Below, in pieces: positions 7,706 through 15,676 of a DNA stretch of 49,326 nt. The notes below the pieces were generated by a model. That model was not told the origin of the DNA and made no database searches. It saw only the letters and a program-made list of their open reading frames with translations. The stretch is from Zhongshania aliphaticivorans (GTDB lineage: Bacteria > Pseudomonadota > Gammaproteobacteria > Pseudomonadales > Spongiibacteraceae): the NCBI RefSeq assembly GCF_902705855.1, contig NZ_CACSIJ010000013.1, forward strand, positions 26,827 through 76,152, given 5' to 3'. How positions within the stretch are numbered: position 1 is the first letter of the stretch; each line of letters starts with the position of its first letter. Made by a program: the position numbers and the translations under genes.

Positions 7706-8914
7706 ATGGCTAATACAGCTTTCATCTACGACGCAGTTCGTACACCCCGTGGTAAAGGTAAAAAGGACGGTTCACTACATGAAGTGAAGCCAGTCGACCT
7801 GCTTGCCGGCTTACTTAACGGTCTGCGTGATAGACATAATCTTGATACTAGCAAAGTCGATGACGTCATTATGGGTTGTGTTACACCCATCGGTGAACAG
7901 GGGTCTTGCATAGCGAAAACTGCTGTATTGAAGGCTGGCTGGGATGAACGCGTAGCCGGTTTTCAGTTGGATCGTTATTGTGCATCTGGATTAGAGGCGG
8001 TTAACCTCGCGGCGCAAAAAATCGCGTCGGGCTGGGAAGATCTCCTAGTTGCCGGTGGTGTTGAGTGTATGTCTCGGGTACCGATGGGCAGCAATGGTGG
8101 TGCATGGGGCGAAGATCCACAAACTGCATTTGATAGTTCGTTTGTACCGCAGGGTGTGGGCGCAGATTTAATTGCGAACTTAGCAGGATTTAGTCGTGAA
8201 GATGTTGATGCCTTTGCACTTAATTCTCAGAAAAAAGCAGCGGCCGCAAGAGACGCTGGTTATTTCGATAAATCGGTTATGCCGGTTAAAGATGAGAACG
8301 GTGTAACGATTCTTGAGCGCGATGAGTTTATAAAGCCCGACAGTACCCTAGAAGGTTTGGCGCGGTTAAAGCCTTCGTTTGAGTTCCATGGTTCTTTGGG
8401 CTACGACGACATCGCTCTGAGTAAATACCCGCAAGTTGTCAAAATTGACCATATTCATACGCCAGGTAATTCATCAGGTATTGTTGATGGTGCTTCTGCG
8501 GTATTGATCGGCAGCGAAAAAATCGGCGCAGAACTAGGCTTAAAAGCTCGCGGCCGTATTGTTGCCGGCGCAGTGACCAGCACTGAGCCAACCATTATGT
8601 TGACTGGGCCGGCACCAGCAACTTGGAAGGTCTTGGAAAAAGCCGGTATGTCCATCGACGACATCGACCTGTTTGAAGTCAACGAAGCGTTTGCCTCAGT
8701 GGTAATGCGTTTCCAAAAAGAAACCGGCGTACCGAGTGAGAAAATCAACGTCAATGGCGGTTCAATCGCCATGGGCCACCCCCTTGGCGCAACCGGCGCC
8801 ATGTTAGTTGGCACCTGCCTAGATGAGCTTGAGCGTCGCAATTTGCGCTTTGGTTTGATCACGTTATGTGTCGGCGGCGGCATGGGTATTGCCACGATTA
8901 TCGAGCGGCTGTAG
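7706..8914 (+). CDS. acetyl-CoA C-acyltransferase (thiolase), PimB/FadA-like
   Basis: This thiolase has 402 residues when started at ATG 7706, which has AGGGA about 10 bases upstream and begins [14 protein letters not shown], the classic thiolase N-terminus. An upstream in-frame ATG at 7616 would add 30 unlike residues. The catalytic triad is complete: nucleophilic Cys92 in [10 protein letters not shown], His358 in GHPLGATGA, and Cys388 in CVGGGMG. Thiolases cleave 3-ketoacyl-CoA with CoA to give acetyl-CoA and a shortened acyl-CoA. It heads a same-strand run of seven beta-oxidation genes, and the 84-base gap to the next gene suggests co-transcription. Substrate length is not visible; the neighbours suggest dicarboxylyl or alicyclic-derived acyl-CoA. 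Confidence 0.92.
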   Translation: MANTAFIYDAVRTPRGKGKKDGSLHEVKPVDLLAGLLNGLRDRHNLDTSKVDDVIMGCVTPIGEQGSCIAKTAVLKAGWDERVAGFQLDRYCASGLEAVNLAAQKIASGWEDLLVAGGVECMSRVPMGSNGGAWGEDPQTAFDSSFVPQGVGADLIANLAGFSREDVDAFALNSQKKAAAARDAGYFDKSVMPVKDENGVTILERDEFIKPDSTLEGLARLKPSFEFHGSLGYDDIALSKYPQVVKIDHIHTPGNSSGIVDGASAVLIGSEKIGAELGLKARGRIVAGAVTSTEPTIMLTGPAPATWKVLEKAGMSIDDIDLFEVNEAFASVVMRFQKETGVPSEKINVNGGSIAMGHPLGATGAMLVGTCLDELERRNLRFGLITLCVGGGMGIATIIERL

Positions 8915-8998
8915 AGCCAGAAATTTGTAATCAAATTGGCGGCTGATCTGGTGAGCCAGAATCGGCATTGACGACAAAATGAATGAATAGGTAGCGCA

Positions 8999-11146
8999 AT
9001 GAGCGGAACATTTAATTATCAAAAAGACAGCAATAACATCGTTACAGTGACTATGGACATGAGTGGTCCAGTCAATGCGATGAACGACGAATATATTGAG
9101 TTAATGGGCGCAACAATCGAGCGCTTGGAAGCAGATCGCAATGATATTGCCGGTGTTATTTTAACGTCAGCAAAAAGCTCCTTCTTTGCCGGTGGCGACA
9201 TTAAAAACATGCTTAAAGCCGTGCCGGGCGTAGATGAGCCAGCCTTGTTTGCACAAACCGAATCCATCAAGAGTTTATTGCGCCGCTTAGAAAAGCTCGG
9301 CAAACCAGTAGTTGCTGCCATTAATGGCGCGGCGTTGGGCGGTGGTTATGAAATTTGCTTGGCCTGTCATTATCGCGTGGCATTAAATTCGCCCGCAGTG
9401 GCCATTGGCTTACCCGAAGTGAGTTTGGGCTTGCTGCCTGGCGGTGGCGGTATCGTGCGTTTGGTTAGCAAGATGGGCGTTGAAAAAGCCATTATGCCAT
9501 TGCTGGAAGGTACGCGTTTTACTGCTGAGAAAGCCGCAGCCTTCGGTTTGGTTGAAGAACTTGGTGCAGACACAGACGACATGATGGCCAAGGCGCAAGC
9601 GTGGATTTTGGCGAATCCAGAAGCTGCCAACCCTTGGGATGTGAAGGGCTTTAAAATTCCCGGCGGTGACTTACGCAAGCCGAATATTGCTCAGATGATT
9701 CAGGGCGCGGTGCCCATGCTAGCGCAGAAAACCAAAGGTTTGATGCCTGCGCCTGAGAAAATTTTAGATGTAATTGCAAATACCTTGCGGGTAGATTTTG
9801 ACACTGCGCTACGTATTGAAAGCCGTGCGTTGACAAGTTTGGTTACCACGCCACAAGCCAAAAATATGATGACCTTCTTTTTGCAAATGAATCAGGTCAA
9901 TGGTGGTGGTAGTCGTCCTAAAGACATCGCGAAAAGCAAAGTTAAAAAGGTGGGTATCTTGGGCGCGGGCATGATGGGGCAGGGTATTGCCTATGTGTCT
10001 GCGCGTGCAGGTATGGACGTAGTGCTCAAGGACATCAGCCAAGACGCTGCCGACAAAGGCAAAGCCTATAGCGACATGATTTTGAGTAAAGCGATTAGTC
10101 GTGGCCGCATGAGTGAAGAGAAAAAGGCCGATATTCTTGGCCGTATTACCGCGACGGTTGATGCCAGTGACCTACAAGGTTGTGACTTAATCATTGAGGC
10201 AGTGTTTGAAAGCGTTGATCTGAAACATAGTATGACCAAGGAACTTGAGCCCTTATTGGCCGAGGGTGGTGTGTGGGGTTCTAATACATCTACGCTACCG
10301 ATTACGTTGTTAGCAGAAGCATCCGCTAAGCCTGAAAACTTTATTGGTATTCACTTTTTCTCGCCAGTAGACAAAATGCCTTTGGTTGAGATTATTGTTG
10401 GCGATAAAACCTCTGCAGAAACCTTGGCGAAGGCCTTTGATTATGCACAGCAAATTAAGAAAACCCCGATTGTTGTTAACGACTCTCGCGGCTTCTTTAC
10501 CTCGCGGGTATTTGGCACCTTTGTTGATGAAGGCGCGGTACTGATCGAAGAAGGCGTTGAGCCAGTGTTGATCGAAAACCTCGCTAAATTAGTCGGCATG
10601 CCGGTTGGCCCATTGGCCGTGCACGATGAAGTGAGTCAGCAATTAACCACTAAGATCGTCGCCACTAATCGCGAGCTAAACGAGCGCCTTGGTGACAATA
10701 TGAATGTTGATACCGCGACTGGCCGTATGTCTAAGGTGTTTGTAGATGAATACCAGCGCAACGGTAAAGCCTACGAAGGTGGTTATTACGATTACGCCGC
10801 TGACGGCAGCAAAACCATTTGGCCAACCATTCGCGAGCGTTTTGTGAAGGCGGATGTTGCTGTTTCTAACCATGATATTAAAGAGCGTATTTTATTTAGA
10901 CAGGTTGTAGAGTCGGTTCGCTGCTTAGAAGAAGGCGTATTGAAATCGGTTGCAGACGGCAACATTGGTTCAATCATGGGTATTGGTTTTCCTCCTTATA
11001 CTGGTGGTGTATTCCAATATATTAATACCTACGGCGTGCAGAAATTTGCTGATCGTGCCGCTGAGCTAAGCACGCTATATGGCGAGCGCTTTACACCACC
11101 CGCGTTGCTATTGAAAAAGGCCGCTGATGGGGACTTGTTTGTTTAA
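8999..11146 (+). CDS. enoyl-CoA hydratase / 3-hydroxyacyl-CoA dehydrogenase fusion (FadB/FadJ/PimF-like)
   Basis: The 715-residue bifunctional enzyme performs the middle two beta-oxidation steps. The N-terminal crotonase domain shows 'SSFFAGGDIKNM' (oxyanion hole), 'GAALGGGYEICLACHYR' and 'PEVSLGLLPGGGG', with both Glu residues of the hydratase active site. The dehydrogenase half, from about residue 315, has the NAD site GILGAGMMGQGIAYVSARAG, 'EAVFES', 'SNTSTLPI' and the catalytic 'GIHFFSPVDKMPLVEI'. The C-terminus ends with 'MGIGFPPYTGGVFQYI', typical for the family. ATG 8999 follows GAATAGGTAGCGCA. It lacks a fused thiolase, which is supplied by the gene upstream. A stem-loop follows at 11213. 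Confidence 0.93.
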   Translation: MSGTFNYQKDSNNIVTVTMDMSGPVNAMNDEYIELMGATIERLEADRNDIAGVILTSAKSSFFAGGDIKNMLKAVPGVDEPALFAQTESIKSLLRRLEKLGKPVVAAINGAALGGGYEICLACHYRVALNSPAVAIGLPEVSLGLLPGGGGIVRLVSKMGVEKAIMPLLEGTRFTAEKAAAFGLVEELGADTDDMMAKAQAWILANPEAANPWDVKGFKIPGGDLRKPNIAQMIQGAVPMLAQKTKGLMPAPEKILDVIANTLRVDFDTALRIESRALTSLVTTPQAKNMMTFFLQMNQVNGGGSRPKDIAKSKVKKVGILGAGMMGQGIAYVSARAGMDVVLKDISQDAADKGKAYSDMILSKAISRGRMSEEKKADILGRITATVDASDLQGCDLIIEAVFESVDLKHSMTKELEPLLAEGGVWGSNTSTLPITLLAEASAKPENFIGIHFFSPVDKMPLVEIIVGDKTSAETLAKAFDYAQQIKKTPIVVNDSRGFFTSRVFGTFVDEGAVLIEEGVEPVLIENLAKLVGMPVGPLAVHDEVSQQLTTKIVATNRELNERLGDNMNVDTATGRMSKVFVDEYQRNGKAYEGGYYDYAADGSKTIWPTIRERFVKADVAVSNHDIKERILFRQVVESVRCLEEGVLKSVADGNIGSIMGIGFPPYTGGVFQYINTYGVQKFADRAAELSTLYGERFTPPALLLKKAADGDLFV

Positions 11147-11212
11147 CGCAGCTTTATCATAAAAAACAGCGGTGGGAGTTTCTCGCCGCTGATATAAAAA
11201 ATACTTATTAAG

Positions 11213-11235
11213 ATCTCGATGTTTTGCATCGAGAT
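11213..11235 (+). terminator. 9-bp perfect stem-loop with T-rich tail between the FadB-like and acyl-CoA dehydrogenase genes
   Basis: ATCTCGATG / CATCGAGAT with loop TTTTG is followed by TTATTTCTT. The stem is modest in GC, so it is a weak or partial terminator at best. It sits 16 bases before the ribosome site of the next gene and could tune downstream expression. A second, bulged dyad (CAGCGG...CCGCTG, 11167-11191) lies just upstream. Confidence 0.45.
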
Positions 11236-11265
11236 TTATTTCTTAAAATCCGGAGCACAATTCCT

Positions 11266-12432
11266 ATGTTGCCACGTAATTTTACCGAAGAACAAAATAT
11301 GTTCCGCTCGGCCTACCGCAAGTTTTTGGAGCAAGAAATTGCACCAAATATAGAGCGCTGGCGCGAGCAGGGTATTGTTGATCGCGAAGCGTTTACCAAG
11401 GCCGGTGCGCAAGGTTTTTTGATGATTTGGCCGGAAGAACAATACGGTGGCATGGGCGATAAAGATTTTCGCTTTGAACAAATTATCATCGAAGAAACTA
11501 GTCGTATCCACGGTGGTGATTGGGCAAATACCCTGCACAGCCGCTTGGTGGGCCCGTATATCGATCGCTTTGGTAATGACGAGCAGAAAGCGCGTTTCTT
11601 ACCGAAATGTGCAACGGGCGAAACGATTCTTGCCATTGCAATGACGGAACCAGACGCCGGTTCAGACTTGGCGGGTATGCGTGCCAATGCGAAAGACATG
11701 GGCGATCATTGGCTGCTAAATGGCACCAAAACGTATATTACCAACGGTATTAATTCTGACGTGGTGATTGTGGCGGCGAAAACGGATCCTGAAAATAATC
11801 CCTATGCTGTGGGTTTGTTTTTAGTTGAGCGCGGTATGGAAGGTTTTGAGCGCGGCCGTAACCTTAAAAAAATGGGGATGAAGGCGCAAGATACTTCAGA
11901 ACTGTTTTTCAAAGATGTGCGTATTCCAAAAGAAAACGTATTGGGCGATGCCACCAAGGGCTTTATCTATTTGATGGAAGGTTTGGCTGAAGAGCGTCTG
12001 ATTGGTGCTTGCGGCTTTTTATCTGGCGCCCATCGTGCCTTTGAAGTCACACGGGAATTTACCATGGAGCGTAAAGTCTTCGGTAAGCCACTGTCTAAAA
12101 TGCAGAATACTGAATTTAAAATGGCAGATTTACGTACCGAAATTGACGTTGCGCAGGCTTACGTGGACCAATGTGTTGCCGCTCACAATGCAGGTTTACT
12201 CACCTCTGAAGACGCAGCAAAAGCCAAGCTCTACACCAGTGAGTTGCTGTGCAAAATGGTTGATGAGGGCGTTCAACTTCACGGCGGTGCCGGCTTTATG
12301 GATGAATATCCAATTAGCCGCATGTATACCGATGCGCGTATTACACGGATTTTTGCCGGTAGTTCAGAAATCATGAAATTAATTATTGGACGCGATTTGT
12401 ACTCAGACAAATTCGTTTCATTCTTCGAATAA
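11266..12432 (+). CDS. acyl-CoA dehydrogenase, long-chain/LCAD-like
   Basis: The protein has 388 residues from ATG 11266, with CGGAG 10 bases upstream. An in-frame start at 11224 would add 14 residues overlapping the stem-loop and is less likely. FAD-domain motifs are 'AIAMTEPDAGSDLAGM' and 'LNGTKTYITNGINSDVVI'. The catalytic base is most likely the Glu in 'YLMEGLAEERLIGA', the helix-G position used by LCAD and isovaleryl-CoA dehydrogenase, because the medium-chain position reads IFAGSSEIM with Ala. The C-terminus 'HGGAGFMDEYPISRMYTDAR' is typical. It oxidises an acyl-CoA to the 2-enoyl-CoA, passing electrons to ETF. It is one of three dehydrogenases in this cluster. Confidence 0.92.
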   Translation: MLPRNFTEEQNMFRSAYRKFLEQEIAPNIERWREQGIVDREAFTKAGAQGFLMIWPEEQYGGMGDKDFRFEQIIIEETSRIHGGDWANTLHSRLVGPYIDRFGNDEQKARFLPKCATGETILAIAMTEPDAGSDLAGMRANAKDMGDHWLLNGTKTYITNGINSDVVIVAAKTDPENNPYAVGLFLVERGMEGFERGRNLKKMGMKAQDTSELFFKDVRIPKENVLGDATKGFIYLMEGLAEERLIGACGFLSGAHRAFEVTREFTMERKVFGKPLSKMQNTEFKMADLRTEIDVAQAYVDQCVAAHNAGLLTSEDAAKAKLYTSELLCKMVDEGVQLHGGAGFMDEYPISRMYTDARITRIFAGSSEIMKLIIGRDLYSDKFVSFFE

Positions 12433-12450
12433 TTAAACGGGAAAGCAGTC

Positions 12451-13224
12451 ATGGATATTAATGGAAAAATTGCTGTAGTTACCGGCGGTGCGTCGGGCTT
12501 AGGTGAAGCAACTGTGCGCGCTTATCTTGCCAAGGGCGGCAAGGTCGCGATTTTTGATATGAATGCAGAACGCGGCAATGCCATTGTGGCAGAGCTGGGT
12601 GCAGACAATGTGAGCTTTCATAACGTCAATGTTGCCGATGAAGCGTCGGTTGCTACTGCAATAGCAGAGGTAATGGCGAAATTTGGCGCCATTCATATCT
12701 GTAACAACTATGCGGGTATCGGCAATGCGATTAAAACCTTGGGTAAGCAAGGTGCTTTCCCATTGGATGCGTATAAAACCGTGATTAACGTGAACTTGGT
12801 AGGCACGTTTAACGTAGCGCGCTTGGTTGCCGAGCAAATGGCAAAGAACGCGCCATACGACGGTGCGAATGCGCGTGGTGTGATTATTAATACTGCGTCG
12901 GTTGCGGCTTACGAAGGTCAGGTAGGACAGGTTGCTTATAGTGCATCGAAAGGCGGTGTTGTGGGTATGACCTTGCCGATGGCGCGGGATTTAGCGTCTT
13001 ATGGTATTCGGGTAAACACGATTGTGCCGGGGCTAATTCATACGCCGTTGTTTGAAACCCTATCTGAAGTGGCTTACAAATCTTTAGAGGCCAGCGTAGT
13101 AAACCCTCAGCGTCTTGGTCGCCCTGAAGAGATAGCGCACCTGTCTGTCATGATGGCAGAAAACGAATATTTGAACGGCGAATGTATCCGTCTGGATGGT
13201 GCAATTCGTATGCAGCCTCGTTAA
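12451..13224 (+). CDS. SDR, HSD10-like 3-hydroxyacyl-CoA dehydrogenase
   Basis: This 257-residue classical short-chain dehydrogenase closely follows human HSD10 (type II 3-hydroxyacyl-CoA dehydrogenase) in pattern. NAD site TGGASGLGEA is at residues 11-20. 'GVIINTASVAAYEGQVGQVA' contains the catalytic Ser, followed by YSASK, and the end is 'LNGECIRLDGAIRMQPR', nearly the HSD10 ending. The usual NNAG motif is altered to NNYAG by one extra Tyr. It starts 18 bases after the dehydrogenase. Likely substrates are 3-hydroxyacyl- or 2-methyl-3-hydroxyacyl-CoA. Its presence beside a FadB-type enzyme suggests branched or cyclic intermediates that FadB handles poorly (inference). Confidence 0.88.
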   Translation: MDINGKIAVVTGGASGLGEATVRAYLAKGGKVAIFDMNAERGNAIVAELGADNVSFHNVNVADEASVATAIAEVMAKFGAIHICNNYAGIGNAIKTLGKQGAFPLDAYKTVINVNLVGTFNVARLVAEQMAKNAPYDGANARGVIINTASVAAYEGQVGQVAYSASKGGVVGMTLPMARDLASYGIRVNTIVPGLIHTPLFETLSEVAYKSLEASVVNPQRLGRPEEIAHLSVMMAENEYLNGECIRLDGAIRMQPR

Positions 13225-13239
13225 TAGCGGTGATCTTTA

Positions 13240-13271
13240 TTGGCAGTGAGCTGTAAATAACTCGCTGCCAA
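13240..13271 (+). terminator. 11-bp stem-loop with T-rich tail inside the beta-oxidation cluster
   Basis: TTGGCAGTGAG and CTCGCTGCCAA pair with one G-U and a 10-base loop, followed by TTCCGTTTTTA. It resembles an intrinsic terminator, yet lies between co-directional genes that probably form one unit. It may reduce rather than stop transcription into the following dehydrogenase pair, or stabilise the upstream mRNA end. Confidence 0.55.
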
Positions 13272-13307
13272 TTCCGTTTTTAGGTACCACGTCAAAAGAG
13301 AATTTGT

Positions 13308-14480
13308 ATGCACGCTAAATTTAGCCCTGAGGAACTTGCTTTTCAGGAAGAAGTGCGCGGCTTTATGCGCGACAATTTCACAGCGGACCTTGCCGCCCGC
13401 ATCCATCATCCAAACACCTTTAGTAAAGCTAGTGTGGAGTGGCAAAAGCTACTTGATGGCAAAGGTTGGGCGGCGAACGGTTGGCCGGTCGAACACGGTG
13501 GTACCGGCTGGAGCGCTACACAAAAGTATATTTATACCACCGAGTTAGCTGCAGCAGGTGCGCCTGATGTGGTGCCTATGGGTATAAAAATGGTGGCGCC
13601 TGTTTTATACAGCTTCGGCTCAGACGAGCAAAAAGCGCGCTTTCTTCCTAAAACAAAATCATCTGATATCTGGTGGTGCCAGGGATATTCCGAACCGGGC
13701 GCAGGCTCAGATCTGGCCGCTTTGCAAACCCGTGCGGTGCGCGATGGCGACGATTATATTATTGATGGTACAAAAATCTGGACGACGTTTGCGCAGTACG
13801 CCGATTGGATATTTTGCCTTGTCCGCACTGACAACACCGGCAAGCCGCAGCAGGGTATTTCATTTTTGCTAATAGACATGAAAACCCCCGGTATTACCGT
13901 GTCGCCTATTATTTCAGTGGACGATGAACACCACCTCAATGAAGTGAATTTTGAGAATGTTCGGGTGCCGGTAGCGAATCGTATTGGTGAGGAAAATCAG
14001 GGTTGGACCTACGCGAAAGCATTGCTGACCTACGAGCGTACTGCTTTATCCGGCGTTGGTTACTGTAAACGGATATTGACCAATATTCGCGGACTGGCTA
14101 GTCAGGTGTCAGCGAGTGGAAGTCGTTTAATTGATGATAGTGATTTTCGAGCCCGCCTAGCCGACGTAGAGATGGAGGTGATGGCGCTAGAGTTTTTAGA
14201 GCTCAGAGTATTAAGCGATTTAGATAGCGGTGGGGCGCCGGGTATGGAATCGTCCTTGTTGAAGCTTAAAGGTACTGAATTACAGCAAGCCGTTCAGTCT
14301 TTACAGTGGGATGTAGCCGCAGGCTTTGGCGGGGTGCTGCCAGATGCCGACAACGCGCTTTGGGAGAGTGACGGCAATAGAGCCAGACGCGAATACATGT
14401 TTGGTCGCGCTTGTACCATTTTCGGTGGCAGCAACGAAGTGCAGCGCAACATCATTGCTAAATTTGCGCTCGGTCTGTAA
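13308..14480 (+). CDS. acyl-CoA dehydrogenase, large-subunit type (PimC-like)
   Basis: The protein has 390 residues. 'GKGWAANGWPVEHGGTGWSA' near residue 50 and 'WWCQGYSEPGAGSDLAALQ' are typical of the large subunits of pimeloyl-CoA dehydrogenase and actinobacterial FadE pairs. 'IDGTKIWTTFAQYADWIFCL' forms the flavin side. A Glu in 'LLTYERTALSG' sits at the helix-G catalytic position, while the other possible site is FGGSNE without Glu. The C-terminus 'GRACTIFGGSNEVQRNIIAK' is complete. Another dehydrogenase gene follows 20 bases later, so the two probably make a heteromeric enzyme. The pim assignment comes from pattern recall and gene company, with dicarboxylyl-CoA as the likely but unproven substrate class. 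Confidence 0.87.
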   Translation: MHAKFSPEELAFQEEVRGFMRDNFTADLAARIHHPNTFSKASVEWQKLLDGKGWAANGWPVEHGGTGWSATQKYIYTTELAAAGAPDVVPMGIKMVAPVLYSFGSDEQKARFLPKTKSSDIWWCQGYSEPGAGSDLAALQTRAVRDGDDYIIDGTKIWTTFAQYADWIFCLVRTDNTGKPQQGISFLLIDMKTPGITVSPIISVDDEHHLNEVNFENVRVPVANRIGEENQGWTYAKALLTYERTALSGVGYCKRILTNIRGLASQVSASGSRLIDDSDFRARLADVEMEVMALEFLELRVLSDLDSGGAPGMESSLLKLKGTELQQAVQSLQWDVAAGFGGVLPDADNALWESDGNRARREYMFGRACTIFGGSNEVQRNIIAKFALGL

Positions 14481-14499
14481 GCGCGCTAGGGGATAAATA

Positions 14500-15633
14500 A
14501 TGGATTTTTCATTAACTGAAGAACAGGTCATGCTGAAAGACAGCGTGGCAAAATTTCTCGCTGATAATTATGCACCAGAGCAGCGGGAAGCAGTGATTAA
14601 AAACGAAGCGGGTTTTAGTGCTGAGCATTGGGCTACGTTTTCTGAGCTGGGCTGGTTAACCATTCCTTTTTCGGAAGCGCTTGGTGGTTTTGGCGGTAAC
14701 GTCGCTGATGTGTCAGCGGTAATGGAAGAGTTTGGCAAAGTATTGGTGGTTGAGCCGTATTGGTCGTCAATTGTGTTAGCCGGCCAGCTGATGGCACGTT
14801 GTACAAACGACGAGCTTAAAAGCCGTTCAATGCCTCAGGTGATTTCTGGCGAGGCGCAATATAGCTTTGCATGGCTAGAGCCGCAGAGTCGTTTTTCACT
14901 CAGCCACCTCAGTGCTACGGCTATTAAACAGGGCGATAGCTACTGTCTCAATGGCGAAAAGAAATTAGTGCTTAACGCCAAGGCAAGCCACTTTATTATT
15001 GCTGCTCGTACGAGTGGTGATGTGGCTAGTGAGTCAGGCATTAGTTTATTTGTGGTAGATGCGGCTAACCCGGCTTTGAAAAAAGAGTCTGTTCGCTTAA
15101 TGGATGGTCAGCTTGCCTGCAATATTCAATTCACCGATCTTTTGATTAGTCAGGATGACATGCTCACTGCAGAGGGTGAGGCATATCCATTAATCGCTGA
15201 GGTCGTCGATGAAGCATTGGTTGCGCTGTGCGCAGAGGCTGTCGGCGCAATGACCTATCTTTATAAAGCGACCGCAGAATACGCCAATACACGTAAGCAA
15301 TTTGGTGTGGCTATTGGTAGCTTTCAGGCCTTACAACATCGTATGGTTGATATGTTCATGGCGACAGAGCAATGTCGTTCTTTATTAGTTAGAGCCCAGT
15401 GTGCGATCTTGGACAATAGCGCGGAGCGCAGCCAAGATGTTGCAGTACTGAAAGCGATGGTGGGCAAGTACGGTCGTAAGGTGGCAGAAGAAGCGGTGCA
15501 AATGCACGGCGGTATGGGGGTGACGAATGAGATGCCCATAGGTCATTATTTGAAGCGCCTAATGATGATTGATATGTATTTTGGTGGCTCAGACACCCAT
15601 CGTCGCCGGTTTAGCGATATGCGGTATCTTTAA
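14500..15633 (+). CDS. acyl-CoA dehydrogenase, small-subunit type (PimD-like)
   Basis: This 377-residue homologue begins 'MDFSLTEEQVMLKDSVAKFL' and ends 'MYFGGSDTHRRRFSDMRYL'. It is more divergent than its neighbours: the middle domain reads 'FAWLEPQSRFSLSHLSATAI', losing the usual TEP.AGSD flavin motif. The medium-chain Glu position is occupied by FGGSD. Aligned from the RKQFG motif without gaps, the helix-G position is Ala, with a Glu one residue earlier (VDEALVAL). It may therefore be the non-catalytic or FAD-poor partner of the preceding dehydrogenase, as in alpha2beta2 enzymes (inference). RBS AGGGGAT precedes ATG 14500. Spacing of 20 bases supports co-expression. Confidence 0.87.
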   Translation: MDFSLTEEQVMLKDSVAKFLADNYAPEQREAVIKNEAGFSAEHWATFSELGWLTIPFSEALGGFGGNVADVSAVMEEFGKVLVVEPYWSSIVLAGQLMARCTNDELKSRSMPQVISGEAQYSFAWLEPQSRFSLSHLSATAIKQGDSYCLNGEKKLVLNAKASHFIIAARTSGDVASESGISLFVVDAANPALKKESVRLMDGQLACNIQFTDLLISQDDMLTAEGEAYPLIAEVVDEALVALCAEAVGAMTYLYKATAEYANTRKQFGVAIGSFQALQHRMVDMFMATEQCRSLLVRAQCAILDNSAERSQDVAVLKAMVGKYGRKVAEEAVQMHGGMGVTNEMPIGHYLKRLMMIDMYFGGSDTHRRRFSDMRYL

Positions 15634-15676
15634 GTTATTTTGCGTTGAAAAATAAATATAACAGCAGAGGGATGTG

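Noticed and set aside
8922-8937. AATTTG/CAAATT dyad after the thiolase gene
   Set aside because: Six AT-rich base pairs without T-run; expected by chance at this composition.
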